Assembly: GCF_001640805.2 (NCBI RefSeq)
Contig: NC_066852.1
Coordinates: forward strand, 9,780,194-9,844,193
Length of the DNA stretch: 64,000 nucleotides
From: Lates calcarifer
Taxonomy: Eukaryota > Chordata > Actinopteri > Centropomidae
Direction: 5' to 3'
The notes below the pieces were generated by a model. The model made no database searches. It had not been told where the DNA came from and saw only the letters and a list, made by a program, of their open reading frames with translations. The position numbers were made by a program, and so were the translations under genes. Below, in pieces: positions 12,945-26,221 of this stretch (position 1 is its first letter; each line of letters starts with the position of its first letter).

Positions 12945-15900
12945 ATGATGCATGTGGACTACATCTGGGGTCTCGCCTTGCTCCTGTCTCTGAGTTTAGG
13001 ATGGACGACAGCTCAGCAGACGAATTTCACCAGGTGAGGTCACAGTGTGTGAGGAATGTGTGTGTTGAATGTGTCTTGGTCAGTGTCTTCTTCCTGAAAT
13101 TAATCATGATCTTCCTGTATGGAATTCAGCTGACGTTTTAAGTTTAAAGTTTTACTTTTTGCTAACTTAAGAATGAAAAATACTGTGAATTTTTTCCTGT
13201 CTCTGTAAGTAAATTCTTTCCAGAGCACTGTTTGATTGGGCACAGAGTTGTCCAGTTGGTTTTTGGCTCATGATGTGAGGCACGCTGAGTTTGCAGTGGC
13301 TGAGCCCCCACAGATGTTAACGCTTTTGGTTCTGCCTGTGGGGTCGAGTCAGAGCAACTTGGCTCTGGCTCTGGACATCTTGGCTCTAATCAGCAAGGCG
13401 TCTGACTTTGCTGGGGTTCTGTTTACTGAGCTCATATTTAGTGAGAAAATATTTTTCCGTTGCATCTCATTCTCTGAAGTGCATGTGCAAAACATGTTTT
13501 TTTCATAGAATGTCTTGGATATGTTAAACTGTGTCATTTTTTACAGTTGACCCAGAAACAACTCCTCACACCACAAATAGACTGTAAAATACTACAAAAA
13601 ATAATAACTTCATAATAACAGGCACATTCTTCTTGGCCCACAAGTAAACAAATGTGCCCAACAGGCAACACCCTGAAATAGGAAATTTTCCCCTCTGTGA
13701 AATGACCAATGACATTCAGTGAGCTCACTGAGTTTTTGGAAAGCACCAGAATTTATTACATGAAGTGGCACTGTAACGATGAGGGTGGAAAAGTCCATCA
13801 ACTGTAAAATGTGCTTGTCAGCTGAAAAGCTGAGCTACATCATCCTTTTTGTCCATGCTTCTTCATTTGTATGACTGTAAAGCAGTAGTTCCAAAACACT
13901 GTTAAACCATGGCCTTGATCCAGATTGAGCTTTTGTCATGGCACCCCCATTACTATGAAAAACATCAGTTGTAAGTTGTGGTGTAACTTCATAGTTAACA
14001 GGGTTATATGGTGATTCCAATGTTTATGCATAGCATAAAAATGTAGTTAGAGTAAACATAACCTCATTTTGAATGTGGTAAAACATTATTAAAATGACAC
14101 CCTGGGTCTATCCATACAGGAGCCACTTTGAGAACCACTGCTTAAAAGTATTGTGATGGATTAGGGTAATACTATGAGAAGTGAGTTGTAGTATTGAGAG
14201 CCTCCACAGGGACCACTAACATCACCAGACTCTTCATAATGTATTCATAATGTATTGTTAGAAGCTTTCTGGTCAAACCTGGAAAGCTTAACTTTATTCT
14301 CACTTTCTAAATGCATTAATAATAATCCCAAAATAAATTCTAACCCTAACACCCATGAATAAGTATTATATCAGCTGAAATTACTGTGTAGTCACTTTGC
14401 AGCTCTGGAACCTCAAAGTGTTCAATATTAAATAAATAATAATACATAATTATACTGGTAAATACTGCATATAAATGAGCCAGCAATTTGTGAATTGATT
14501 AATTAATTTAACAACAAAAGCTGCTGTTGTATGTAAACACAGTATACAGTAACTAAACCTCTTCAGCTTTTAAACCTTAAGCTAACATGACCGCATATAC
14601 CACTTTTACTCAGTATAAAGGTTAATTCCAGTGTTAGTGGTGTTAGCTAGTAGAGAAACACTGTATGTCTTTTTGCTTTTACATTACATTTATTTTTCCC
14701 AGAAGAACATCTTTAGAATTAAATCACTGCTAAAAAAAAAAAAAAAAAAAAAAACACAAGCTAACGTTAGCTACTGCCAATAACACGGTCTCTTTATGTT
14801 TGATGCTCACTGATGAACCAAGCTCTTAACACTTGTCTAATTTTAACATATTTTTTCACAAATTATTGTATATTTCAAATTATTTTATTGTTTATTTGTA
14901 TGACTTTTTTTTTTTTTTTAATATTGAATACTTTGGGGCTCTATATATAACAATTAGTAATAGCAGTTGACTTTTTACCTAAAATTGACCTCAAAGACAG
15001 TCATAGAGATAGTCTGTTAAAGGAAACCATTCAAAACACCTATAGCCTTTCATCAGGAGTTGAGTCTCAGTGGACTTATATTGATGCAGTTTGGTTGGCT
15101 CATAGACCTACACTGCCTTCATTGTCTTTACTACTCTGTCCATGATATTCTCACTACTAATTTCCCACTGTCTTACTGTCTTCTTCCTCACAGGCCTGTG
15201 TTCTACTGTGGAGGTGACCTGGTTGCAGACTCTGGGTTTGTTGGCAGTGAGGGGTTCCCAAGCTTCTACAAACCCAATAGTAAATGCACCTGGCGTATCA
15301 CTGTGAGTCACTTGCCCTACAACATGTCTGAATACTGACTCCCTCCTCACTCTGTTTTTTGGTGTCTGACTCATGTACAATTTCTTTGGTTTCCAGGTCC
15401 CTGAAGGGAACGTGGTCATGCTCTCCTTCCGCATTTTTGACCTGGAGGCTGACTCACAATGTCGCTATGACTATCTGGATGTTTACAATGGCCATTCCAA
15501 CTTGGTGCAAAAACTGGGTCGCTTTTGTGGAACTTTCCGGCCCGGCGCTCTTATTTCTACCACAAACACCATGATGTTAGAGATGGTCTCTGATGCAGAG
15601 ACGCAGGGTAGAGGGTTTGTGGCCTATTTCAGTGGAACCAAACCATATGTGGATGGTATGTGGTCATATTTTCGAGGGTTTTTTTCATACAAACATGTCT
15701 GCATGGGCTCACAACACACCACAAATTATAAACCAGGCCCAGAGTGCAGCATGTACCCTTCTTGAACTGTTTATAAATTTAAACTAAGATCTATTTTTTA
15801 ATGGTTAAAGGAATAGTTCAACATTTTTGGAAAGGTCCCAAAAGTGTTACTGTGAGCTATTTCTTTAATAAGTCCTTTTACAAAAGCTTCATATATCACT

Positions 15901-18091
15901 TATAAGCCAACTGGTTGCCAGGATGTGAAAAATCTCTTTTACGAATGAGACCATATGGTCACTTAACATCTGGAAAAAAAGACTGCAGAGAATCTGGGCC
16001 AAAATCAAACTTTATTAACATCTTATGAAGCACTTGTGATTGACTTGATGACATTTACAATTCCAGTATTATAAAATAGGAAGGATAAATACTAGAAGAA
16101 GGGATTTTTCACAACATGACAATCCAAAATGTGTTTCTATCAAAGGTTAGCCATCTATGAATGATTAGTAAATTATTTATTAACCATTAATAAAGCATTA
16201 GCTACAAATTGTTAACTCTTTATCAATGTTCTCTTATGTGGGACAGTTGTTGAGCCATTGTATGAACAATTAACACTTATAAGTCACTGCAGTGTTTGCA
16301 ATACAGACGGAAATGGGATTTAAATTCCACTTCTCCCTGATCACACAGCTTGCACAATATATTTTCCTTGGGAGCACAGTTGCAAGATTACACATACCAG
16401 TTGTGAAATTTTTAACCTCCAGATTAGTGTGATTGATGCAACATGTGATCAACAAGGGATCCGATTTCAAAAACCAATTCTAAACTTCAAAAGTCAATAA
16501 ATCATTAAGGAAACTATTTATTTAGTGAACACAAATAATACTTTGCACACACCTTAGAGTGCAGTTTGCTGTCTTTATTCATTATCCTCATGGAGCATGT
16601 ACGACTTGTTTCAGACCAACAGTTCTGTGGGGGAAGGATAACAAAATCCCAGGGAGAGATCAAGACGCCCAACTGGCCTGACAAGAAATACCCACCAGGA
16701 ACCAGCTGTTCCTGGCTTATCTCTGTGGAGCCTGATATGGTTGGTTGCACACTCACTCCCAGCATGGATACATTTAATTTTCCAAAGACTTTACACACCC
16801 CACAAAGAAGACAGCTCTGCAACTGATCATTCAAAGCATGTTTCTGTTTTGGTTACAAGGTTATCCAGGTGAAGTTTGACAAGTTCGTCTTGGAGGCTGA
16901 CACCTATTGCCGGTTTGATTACGTGGCATTCTTTAATGGTGGAGAGAGAGATGATTCACGCCTGATTGGAAAATACTGTGGTGATCAGACCCCACAGTGA
17001 GTGACAGATATTATTACAGCTGTTTCTTGGCCATCAAAGTAATTTTAATTCCACTATTCATAACTTGTCCATTTCCTGTTTCCTGTGCAGACCTATTATC
17101 ACCACTGGCAACAAGCTACTGGTCCAGTTTGTGTCTGACCTCAGTGTGACGTCTGATGGATTCCTTGCCCACTACACCAGTGTCCCTCGTGGTACTCAGA
17201 TCACAACAGTGGACTCAGGAGCTGGCACAAGGTCCGTTCCCCCGAAACCTGCAGTTAGACCCATTCCACGTGAACGTCCTGCCGCTACCATCCAGCCGCC
17301 TGCCCCCACCCCCAAGTATGTGCCACCTCCTCGCCCTGACCCCGCCGAGAGAACCAGACCGGTCAAGCCTACGAGAACTCGTGGACAGGGCGCCACAACC
17401 CAAGACAGGAGGCCGCCAGTCACAAAGCCGAATGGAAAGAGGCCTGGTGAGTGAAGTTATGTGCACGCATGTGTGTCCATGAACAGGAGTCGTCTACATC
17501 TATAATGCATTATATTTGTGTGTTATGTTTTTAGTCCCTCAGAATCCGCTGTGTGCCAAAGCCTGTAAGAGAGACGGGACTATCAAGACCAGTTTCTGTG
17601 CCAGTGAATTCGGTACGTTTGTTCCTGTTCACATACACAACAAGTAGCCAATCAGATCAATCAGATACGGTGTTCTGACTGAGACCTCCTTTTTCCAGTG
17701 CTAACTGGGAAGGTGACCTCTCTGACCCCCGGACCCCGTGGCACTCTTCAGGTTGGTGTCTCCCTCATTAAGGCCTACAAGGCAGGTCGACTAACCATCA
17801 CACAAGTGGGAGAAACAATGTCGGTTAAGCTGGTGTCACAGTGTAAGAAGTGTCCGGTGCTCCGAAGAGGTATGAACTTCCTGGAATCACATACTCATAT
17901 AGACAATAAATTATTAGTATAACTCCGATTAACCTCTGTGCACATTTTTCTTTGCGATAGGTGTCAACTACATCATCATGGGTCAAGTGGATGAAGAAGG
18001 ACGCGGTACCCTGGAACCTGGCTCATTCACAGCTCCTTACAAAGCCCCACATCACAAACTATTAATGAATATTAACAACCAACCTTGTTAA
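12945..18091 (+). CDS. pcolce: Procollagen C-endopeptidase enhancer (PCOLCE)
   Basis: This secreted extracellular-matrix glycoprotein binds the procollagen C-propeptide and stimulates BMP1/tolloid proteinases. Nine coding exons join in phase: 12945-13033, 15194-15302, 15397-15655, 16615-16739, 16860-16996, 17091-17446, 17535-17612, 17699-17869 and 17961-18091, giving 484 aa (human about 449). Residues 1-23 form a signal peptide with a Leu-rich core ([12 protein letters not shown]). CUB1 begins at C35 (FYCGGDL) and CUB2 at C157 (QFCGGRI); both keep the Asp/Tyr-rich CUB motifs ([18 protein letters not shown]). A Pro/Arg/Thr-rich linker covers about 270-360. The NTR (netrin-like) domain runs from C365 to the terminal C484, with FCASEF and QCKKC cysteine motifs. 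Two ATGs are adjacent; the upstream one is used here. Teleosts have pcolcea and pcolceb, and I cannot tell which this is. Confidence 0.94.
13034..15193 (+). other. pcolce intron 1
   Basis: A 2.16-kb intron between the signal-peptide exon and the first CUB exon, with GTGAGG donor and CACAG acceptor. It contains an A-run at 14732-14754 and a T-run near 14907-14920. No internal exon or RNA gene was recognised. Confidence 0.85.
14732..14754. repeat. Poly(A) tract
   Basis: About 23 consecutive A in pcolce intron 1. It may be a retroposon tail, but no SINE or LINE body was recognised upstream, so it is listed only as a homopolymer. Confidence 0.85.
15656..16614 (+). other. pcolce intron 3 with a MITE fragment at its start
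   Basis: A 959-bp intron. Bases 15807-15833 (TTAAAGGAATAGTTCAACAT...) resemble the terminal sequence of a common percomorph interspersed repeat; the rest of that repeat is not clearly present. This is recalled similarity, not an alignment. Nothing else was identified. Confidence 0.5.
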
Positions 18092-18292
18092 CCTCACACA
18101 TCTGTCCAGGCCAGGAAATGAAGACGACATATCAGACACACAAATGCAGAATTTTCAATGTGAAGAACAGATCTATTAAAGGACAATATTGCAGTACAGC
18201 ATAACTTCATTTTTATCCAACATTCTAAAGGTATTCAAATGCATTGTTTTATTCAAACAAGTGCCAAACCTTGTGTTTGTAATTTATGTATG

Positions 18293-18298
18293 AATAAA
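18293..18298 (+). terminator. pcolce poly(A) signal AATAAA
   Basis: A canonical AATAAA lies 202 bases after the pcolce stop codon on the same strand, followed by T/G-rich sequence suitable for cleavage. It gives a 3' UTR of a little over 200 bases. Confidence 0.75.
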
Positions 18299-18299
18299 G

Positions 18300-19984
18300 G
18301 TTTTATATCTCTTTCACTTGGTTTGACTGCACAATTATCTACACGTCTTCAGTTGGTGCTCTCCCACTCCAACTGTGAGACTCTGTTAGAATTTTGCCTC
18401 TGTCTCCACCAAGTGGATTTAAAAGGTAATAGCACTCAGGCTAAGCTTTCACTAATCCTAAGCACATGGGAGGAGTTCACCGGTAGGAAATCCTGTGACA
18501 TAAGTCGACTAATAGTCATGTGGTCTACATTCAAGATGTCTGACAGAGATATCAATTATCCTGGAATATTTGCTGGAGTTTTTAAATGGAGTCTAGAGAA
18601 AAAATGATTACAGTAATATGGAGTACAATTCAATACAGTTCTGACACTATGTCATTTGATCACATTCAAAATATTCACTCTTCCAAAGTTGTTCCTTATT
18701 TGGTATCTGCTGTGAGCTGGTGACCTGTTCAGGCTGGTCTGAGATCAGAAATAGATGAAGAAGTGAATGGATAAACAAATGAATCTAGTTATGATACTTC
18801 AGCCTCATCTAAACAGATAGGATACACCTAAGTGGATGAACAGAAGTGTGGCAGACTGTATCATATTGTTATGTGTATTTACTTGCCAGTATCATTACAG
18901 AATGTAATTATGTGTGGCCAGTTGTCAGTTCTTACCTGCTATGGCTACAACTACAACTTGTTCATAACAGGTGAACATAAATATGCATAAAAAAAAAACT
19001 GATTATTGATTGTCATTTCAAGATACTGCTTACAAAATATTATCACTATTGTACTGGAGATATTTTAGATGTGTAGATGTGAAGTTAAGACTCTTTGTTT
19101 TGCTTAATGATGTAAATTTAAAATCTGAATTTACTCCCTGAGTTCATGTGTTTTATGGGCAAAAAGATGTTGTTGCAGTTCCTAACCATCACCAGCAGAG
19201 GTGGATAAAGGTCAAAAATAAATTCAAACTCCTTTCTGAGGAGTCATGTTCCCCTCTAGAGCCAGTTATTTGGTTTGACTTGAAATGTGTCTTTACTTTT
19301 TGACAAATTGTTTCTAGACAGGAAGATAATTTTAAGAAGTATATCAATAGCTGACTCATATCAAGTATAAACTGATGTATTATGGATTAAAATTTGCATT
19401 AATCTATCAACATTAGCCTCTAATACCTCTGCCTAGATTTTAGACATTAGATTAGTAATACAAAATAGAACCACAAAACAACTTATGATTTGCTGTTAAA
19501 GCTACATGATATAATATGAGTATAAAGTGGTTAAAGGTTACCATCACATGCTTATGAATTTACAGTAAATACAACTGAAATGGCCAGCGTGAATAATAAA
19601 AAGATAATGATACTGTATGGTAAGACACCAGATATATTCTATCTACCTGTGTCTTCAACACAGAAAGTATCTTGTTACTTGTTTGAATGATAGTGTTTTA
19701 ATGAGTATAGGCAACAAAGGTTTGACATCTGTAGAACTGTCCCATAAGAGCCTGTGGATTAAAATAACTGTGACCATGATGTGGCTGCACATTCTGATGA
19801 CTCTGATCTTGTATGCTACAGTCCAAAGAGAATCCACAGACTTGTGATAATGATGCAGGATGGAAGTTTGTATTCATATTTTGTCCATTAAATCCATTCA
19901 GTCCATTTTATACTTCATTGAAATTCACCTTCATGTTTCACTGTCCATCATGCTCAGTTTGCAGAGCTCTGCATGAAACACAAA
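18300..19984. other. Intergenic region between pcolce and tmem88
   Basis: AT-rich DNA between two convergent transcripts. The longest open frame (18239-18607, plus) begins inside the pcolce 3' UTR and shows no domain or splice evidence. Nothing else was recognised. Confidence 0.6.
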
Positions 19985-20000
19985 ATTCAGCTTGCAATAT

Positions 20001-20006
20001 TTTATT
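20001..20006 (-). terminator. tmem88 poly(A) signal AATAAA (minus strand)
   Basis: TTTATT on the plus strand reads AATAAA on the minus strand, about 200 bases after the tmem88 stop codon, which is a plausible 3' UTR length. It is the nearest canonical hexamer I saw. Confidence 0.6.
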
Positions 20007-20209
20007 GTAAAAAGGTATTTTAAAAAAATACATGTAGACTAGTATAAAAATCAATATAGACTTCCAAACAATCAATATAAATGATGACATATGATGGATT
20101 TTTACAATGGCTGTAGAAATAGAAATACAATACCAGACTGAAAACAACCCAACTGTAGTCATTAAACAAGGATACATCTTACAATCACATACGATCCTCT
20201 TTTCCTCTC

Positions 20210-21358
20210 CTACACCCATACACTACCCTTCCTCTCCCTCTCTGAAGCTCCCTCCTGGCCACAGCAACCTCCTCCGCCTCCCCGGCGGCGTGAGGCAGGC
20301 AGGTTCTTGTAGACGGCACGGCTGTAGGGAATGAAACACAGGCCCAGCTGCAGGTGTCGGGCCAGGCGGCAGTAGGCGGCGAGCGCCAGGACCAGCAGAG
20401 GGGTGAGCAGCAGAAAACCCACGACCAGCAGAGCCACGCAGCCACCGTCGTCCAGTATGTCCGAACAGTACAGAGATGTTCCATGGGGCTGCACCTGGGT
20501 GGGGGTGGGGGGTGGGGTATGGATGAGTAATGGAATGGGTACAGATATAAGTAAAGGAATGTGCAGGACACACATACTCACACACACAAAACTACCTCTA
20601 GCTATTCAGTGTGTCCCCCAGTTTAGTCTAAACCTGTACCCTGGTGAAGTACTAATTTTAAAGACGTTTTGTTCATGTAATGAGGCCACACTGGAAAAGT
20701 GGATAAAAACACTATGCACTAAATCTGCTGCATTTATGAGTGTGCTGTTGATGGTCATTATAGTCCCACAATACACTGCACAAAGGAACTGGAGAAGCTT
20801 AGTCACAGCTGCAAAAAATTAAAATTAAGCTCCAGGAAGATTCAGTAAGATCTTGGAAAACAGTATCAAATCTCTGGAAAAACATTTTTCTTCTCTCTTT
20901 GTGTGGTTAATTAGATATGGCATTCCAAAATCACACTTTGACTGACAGGCTACATCATTTCCTGTTAGTGCAAAACATTTCCTGTACGGTAACTTAAACC
21001 ATCTCTAAGCATTCATTTGTGGCCCACTATTTTTAAATAAAGACTCATTTCCACAGGAGGCTGTTACCGTGGAGTGGCAGAGGAAGCCAAATATGACCAT
21101 AGCAAGAGCAGGGGTGAGGATGACGCCAAACACGATGCTGGCCACCACGCCGTTGATCAGGGCGATGACCAGATTCTGGGCGGTGACCAGCACAGAGCAG
21201 GCCCAGCAGTCCAGAGAGCCCCTCAGCTCCAGGGGCTCCATATCAGGGGCCTCGCTGCTGCTGTATGGAGGCGGCACCACGGCCCCCGACCCGTCTCTGG
21301 AGAGGGAGCGTGGCTCAGGTACCGTCTTCTCAAGCGTCCCATTCCGTGACAGACTCAT
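20210..21358 (-). CDS. tmem88: Transmembrane protein 88 (Dishevelled-binding Wnt inhibitor)
   Basis: In vertebrates TMEM88 is a two-pass membrane protein whose C-terminal VWV binds the Dishevelled PDZ domain and dampens Wnt/beta-catenin signalling; it has roles in heart and blood development. Two coding exons, 21068-21358 and 20210-20494 (minus), join in phase to give 191 aa. Seen in the protein: an N-terminal cytosolic tail with a PPPY motif (29-32), the LDCWACSVLVTAQNL signature leading into the first hydrophobic segment (about 55-93), a second hydrophobic segment (about 116-138), a basic and Gly-rich tail (SRRRGGGGG), and a terminal SVWV. The start ATG is the only one in frame before an acceptor 17 bases upstream. 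Head-to-tail order with kdm6b matches human KDM6B-TMEM88. Teleosts have tmem88a and tmem88b, not resolved here. Confidence 0.9.
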
Positions 21359-22860
21359 CTTCTTTGTGGCCTAAACTGCAAGAAAAATAAACTGGTTTAG
21401 CTCAGTTACATGCGATTAATGAATCTGCTCAATATTCTGGAGTAAAATGATTTGATTTTAAGCCAGCTGTCAGGACGAGCTCATATTTAGTGAAAAACAT
21501 AATTGATTTTGATTCATAATATTGAAATGATGTGAAGTATTTTAAGTGTCTGTACTTGTATCTGATGATGAAAGAAAATATCGTTCAAATAGTTTGTTTT
21601 CCTACCCTGCCTGGCCTATCCACTATAAACATGGACTTCTATCATGGAAAGCTAAAGACTGTTAATCCATTAAGTAATGGTATCCTTAAATAATGTGGTG
21701 AAAGGTGTGGAAGTCAACACAGATAACTGCACAGCTTTAAGTGCGAGGAAATGGGCTCCACTGACCCCACCTCCAAACTCCAGGATAACCACCACCCAGA
21801 ACAATGAGCCGGGAGCTACTGGAAAACGCCGAGCAGTCTGACTAATCACTGATCGGAGTCTCAGAACAATGTTATGACTTTGATTTTGACAGAACAAATG
21901 TTGCCCTACAACTTCCCCCACACACATTAACGGTAGTGTGAGCTTTGAGTTCCGTCACAATAATGTCATTTTTCACTGTTATTTTGTCAACTCTGATGTT
22001 CGAGCGTTTCCACACATTAACGTGATGAGAAAATGACAAGTTCAACCATTTCCCTGTTTTCAAGTGTGTTAGCAGCTGCTGTGAACACACAAGAAATCTT
22101 GCCTTCTTGTCTTGTCAGCAACATTTTAAAGAAATTACTGCCCATCAAAATCGTAGCTACTGTCCCCCTCCATCATCAGTTCACGTGTTTGTGGTGCTCA
22201 ATGAAGAGAATATCTACTGCTAACAGCTTTGTGCTCGTCATATGATTTTATACAACACCCATGTGGCCTAAGGAACAGATTTTAAGAATTACTTTTCCCT
22301 TGAAGGGGTTGTGTTTGTGAGTGTGCCCAGCCTAAGAAGCACAGAGCTCAAACACTTGCCTTTTGATGACATCATCAATACAGCCCTCTTGTTCCCAGAT
22401 TGGATCAACCGCATCAAAATAAATTCATCTCCATATTCACAGGAACACAATTTGGCAAGAAGCATGTTTCGGGGTATCTTAACAGAAGTATGTACTGTGT
22501 TCATTTGAGTAAAATTATCCCTTTCAGTGGGGTCAGGTTGTGTGTTTTGTACTCACCGTGTGTCTGAGTTCGATGGTGGCAGCAGATGATGGCACTCTGA
22601 AAGACCTGAAGAGCGGTGAGGAGTCAGAGGCAAAGAGAATTTGAAGAATTTCCTCCTGGTGTGTGTCTTCTCTGTCTGAAAATCCAGATCTTGAGGCTGG
22701 TATCCAAGAAAAGCTGAGTTTCTGCTAATCTTCTTCTGTTTTTCTGGTTTTCTGGTCTATTTCCAAAAAAATAACAAAAAAAATTATTTAAAAAAAAAAG
22801 ATCTGCTATTTTCCCGCTGTTATGAATCTAAATGTCTCCCACTGACGTCTCAGAGTGGGT
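21359..22860 (-). other. tmem88 5' noncoding exon, intron and probable promoter
   Basis: The coding start exon begins at 21375 (minus) after a strong acceptor (TTTTTCTTGCAG). The best partner donor is at 22556/22557, where minus-strand CACACG is followed by GTGAGT, so a 5' noncoding exon probably runs from 22557 to somewhere near 22740. Transcription would start between there and about 22900. The intron (21376-22556) holds no recognised feature. Confidence 0.45.
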
Positions 22861-23042
22861 CAGAAAGGAGAACTGGAGACTTGAGGCAAATTCTGCTTTC
22901 CCACTGGCTTCAGCGCTTCCTTCCCTGACATTCTGTTTCCTCACTCTGACTCCAGTCTGAGATATGAGTAAGTGTGTGAGTGTGTATCCTGTGTTGCCTC
23001 TAATGTGAATGCACAGAGAGCAGGCTGGGCTGTGTTAAAGAC

Positions 23043-23066
23043 TGGTGGTGGTGGTGGTGGTGGTGG
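23043..23066. repeat. (GGT)n trinucleotide repeat
   Basis: About eight GGT units in a row in noncoding DNA upstream of tmem88. Confidence 0.85.
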
Positions 23067-24722
23067 GCAGGGGAGCAGTGGAGGGTTTCTGTGATAACCC
23101 CTGGAACCAGGGGGGAGGGAAGAAGAGTGTTTATTTGGGTAGATTAGAGGACTCAGGGTATGTTGCCCACTCCACAACACTTACTCCACTGTCAAATACT
23201 GATAAGGTGGGTTTCAAAATTCAAAACAGATGAGCTGGTTTTATACTGATTTCCATGATTTAAAAAAACAAAAAACAATAACAACAAACTGCAAATCACC
23301 TCATTCTGAGGCTTTCAAAGCTGCAGACCATGCCACATTCATCACACTATACTCTACTGATGACGGTGTGACTATAGTGAGACAGCAGCTATTCAGCAAA
23401 AACACTGAGCTGTGAAAAATTAAGGTAAAGGTCAAGCCAGAGTTCCTGAAGTTCTGTCGTAGAAGCAGGAATGATGGAGGATTGGCCCTTGACCTTTTGA
23501 TGAAAAACAGAGCTCTGCTTTGAGAAAACATAAGGAAATGAGGATGGGGGAGAACATTGACTAATTTGGCAGGGAAAAGAGGCTACCATGGGACTGATAA
23601 GAAACCAGAGGGGCTCAGTTCAAAGGGTGAAATTAGGATTTTGATATGAAGTCTCATTTTTTCATCTCACTCTGGACATCTTTGTTTATTTATATATACA
23701 AAGGAGTAGATATATGTACTCCCTGGAGAGAATCATTTGGTGCATGGAACAATGATCAAAGAGACTGTGGCACTGGCACAAAAAAAAAAAAAAAGTGGGA
23801 GCACTGGATGGTATTGCCATTAACAATGCCACAGAGTGTACTGTTTCTATGTGTGTATCAGGGGGCTGGTGGAGGAAGAGCAGCCTTCCTGTCCTTGGAA
23901 CCGGGATATCCGCTGCTGTGTCCACGCTCTACGATGTGATGTCCCTGCGTCTCCACTTTTGGCAATCTTATGTCCTCTAACCCCAGAGACTGCAATAGAA
24001 ATGAATGGCAAATGTAGAAAGAATGACTGGTTCAGTGTATGTGGTGCCCTGAGGAGTGTTATTTGTGCTTTTAAAAATGGTTTAATTAGCCTACATCTGC
24101 TGTGTTGTTTTAGTTCATAACCTGGTTTTTACAGTTGACAATATATGTAAGTTGTAGGTTCAGTATGACTGTGTCCCCCACCTTGGTCACTAAATTCAAA
24201 GCATCAAGCACACACTGTTGCTTAAAAAGAAAAAAAAAACAGACTGATAAATAATTCAGATTATTTCCTGTTACTTTCAGATTACTTTACCTCTTGCCTA
24301 AACAGAGCAGCTGCAGTCTGCACCTTTCACAACATGGTATCAGAAAAACACTGGGGAAAAAAATAAATCAAGTTAGTCAGAGAAACCTTTTGAGCAAACT
24401 GGTCCAGCAGAGCCACCCAGTGGCCATTAGTTAGAGACTGTGACTAAACGGCATCTAGCACAGAAATGTTTGAACTATGGGACCACAAAATAGCAATCAT
24501 CTATGAACATTCAGGTCACTCTGACTCTTGTAGCATACACGTACTTGCAGCTGATGACAGAACAAAAATGAAACATTTATTTTCATTGTGGTTGTCTGTA
24601 GAGAAATACTAAGATGACAGGTATTCAAGTTTAGTGGATACCTACATTACTACACTGCTGTGTGTTCATATTTTGGGCAAAGACTGATTGTCACATACTA
24701 ACACACTTTCAAATATGAAAAC

Positions 24723-25033
24723 AAGACAACACTAAGAGTCTACAGCCATACTACATACTAAGCAGGTACATTTATCATGATCATAATTTTAGTTTAGCTT
24801 GTTAGCACGCTAACTAATGCTAATCAGGACTAAAGTACTACTAAGGCTGCTGGGAATGTCATTAGTTTTGAAGGTATTCAGTCATAAACCAAAATATTGA
24901 TCACAAAAGTCTGTGGGATTCATCCTCTGGGGATCATGAATGTCTGTATAAAAATTTGTGACAATCCCTTCAATAGTTATAATATAATAGGATAGTCTGG
25001 ATAAAAGTGACAGACTGACTGACACTGCAAGCC
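24723..25033. repeat. Diverged interspersed repeat, copy A (percomorph type)
   Basis: This stretch shares an ordered set of phrases with 33957-34209: an opening AAGA...GAGTCTACAGCCAT, then GGATTCATCCTCTGGGGATCATGAATGTCTG, and a GACTGACTGACAC-like end. It also contains GTTAGCACGCTAACTAATGCTAA and AAAACCAAAATATTG-like blocks that I associate with a common percomorph repeat. Both copies look like different internal deletions of one longer element. The family name is not known to me. Confidence 0.65.
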
Positions 25034-26221
25034 CTCAGGTCATGCAACTACCATCACTAAAACCTTACAAGGATGCAAAATCAAACCCAGAAGTCTGCAC
25101 GTCTGCCTCCCTGCAAAACCTGCTACTCAAATAATGGTTCAGTAATTCATTTTTTTCTTGGGATTCAACTAGACTCAGGTGGAAGCCAGTTTCATGCCTA
25201 TCAAGTAGTTATTAGGCTGGGGCTGAATTTCGAACACATCTTGTCCTGTGTGCGAAGCAATCATACAGCAAATGTTTTCAGATGAAACTGTGAAAGAGAG
25301 AAAATGTGGGCCATATTCCACCTCTGCAGAAAATGTCAAACCACTCCCCCTCCTTCCTCAAGAGCTGATAACAGATCAAACTCAGAAACAGCCTATCATT
25401 TTGGACATACAAGGAGAGCTCATCTGAGTACCCACTGATAGCACTGAATCAGTCAAATCTTGTACTCTCCACAGGGGAAGGAAACCAGTGAGACTACAGA
25501 GAGGAAATCAAAGGCAAAGAATCGTTGAATAATTTATCAAAACATTTTATTTTCTTGAACAACAATACAATATGTCACAGAAAAATCACAGAGGGATTTA
25601 AGACAGGTCTGGCTCAGGTTTTCTTCTATGTGAGTTCTTTTTGAAACAATAAGTGCAGCATAAATCAAACAAGTCAAGAGGAAAAAGAGCATCAATACAT
25701 CCCTCAAATAATATTAAGAATGAGGACAAGACACAAAAAAACCCAAGACCCAGACGCCATTAAAAGTCACATCCCTAAAAGTCTTTGCAAAAGAGTCAAG
25801 AATTACAACTACTGCTAATGCTCATCATAAAACCACTAATGCCTCACAAGATTATGAATTTCATACACTGGAAATAAAGTTTAAAAAGATCTTTTATTTA
25901 TCTGTTCGATACAGTACAAAGACATCATTCCATTTCTGTTACCAGTAAACTGTGTTGAAATGGTTCTAAGCACCAACTGGTTGGTTTGAGCTGTATCAGT
26001 TACTTCTGTTGATACATCAGTATATGCTATTTAATGAGGGGGCATTGAGGCAAGGAGGGGTCTAGCACCATGAAAATTAAACCGCCCCCCTGATTGCACT
26101 TCCCCTATCCACACATTATGATCATACTACATTTTTAAAATACCTTGTAGCCCCTTATCAAGTGAAGTACCCTTTGAAATGCAATAAATATATAAGAAAA
26201 CAACCATGTACAGTATAAATA

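Larger units (their letters stand above)
22861..25540. other. Intergenic DNA upstream of tmem88 and downstream of kdm6b
   Basis: No gene was recognised. It includes a (GGT)n run at about 23043-23066 and an A-run near 23780. Short open frames (for example 23646-23939 and 23836-24120) have no support. An interspersed repeat at 24723-25033 is listed separately. Confidence 0.55.

Noticed and set aside
18239..18607. 122-codon plus-strand open frame after pcolce
   Set aside because: Starts within the pcolce 3' UTR and spans its poly(A) signal; no domain seen.
20403..20822. 139-codon plus-strand open frame
   Set aside because: Begins antisense to tmem88 exon 2 and continues into its intron; no resemblance to a known protein.
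21670..21927. Open frame (85 codons, minus) in the tmem88 intron
   Set aside because: It lies between the inferred noncoding exon and the coding exon of tmem88 and is not needed by the splice model; no family resemblance.
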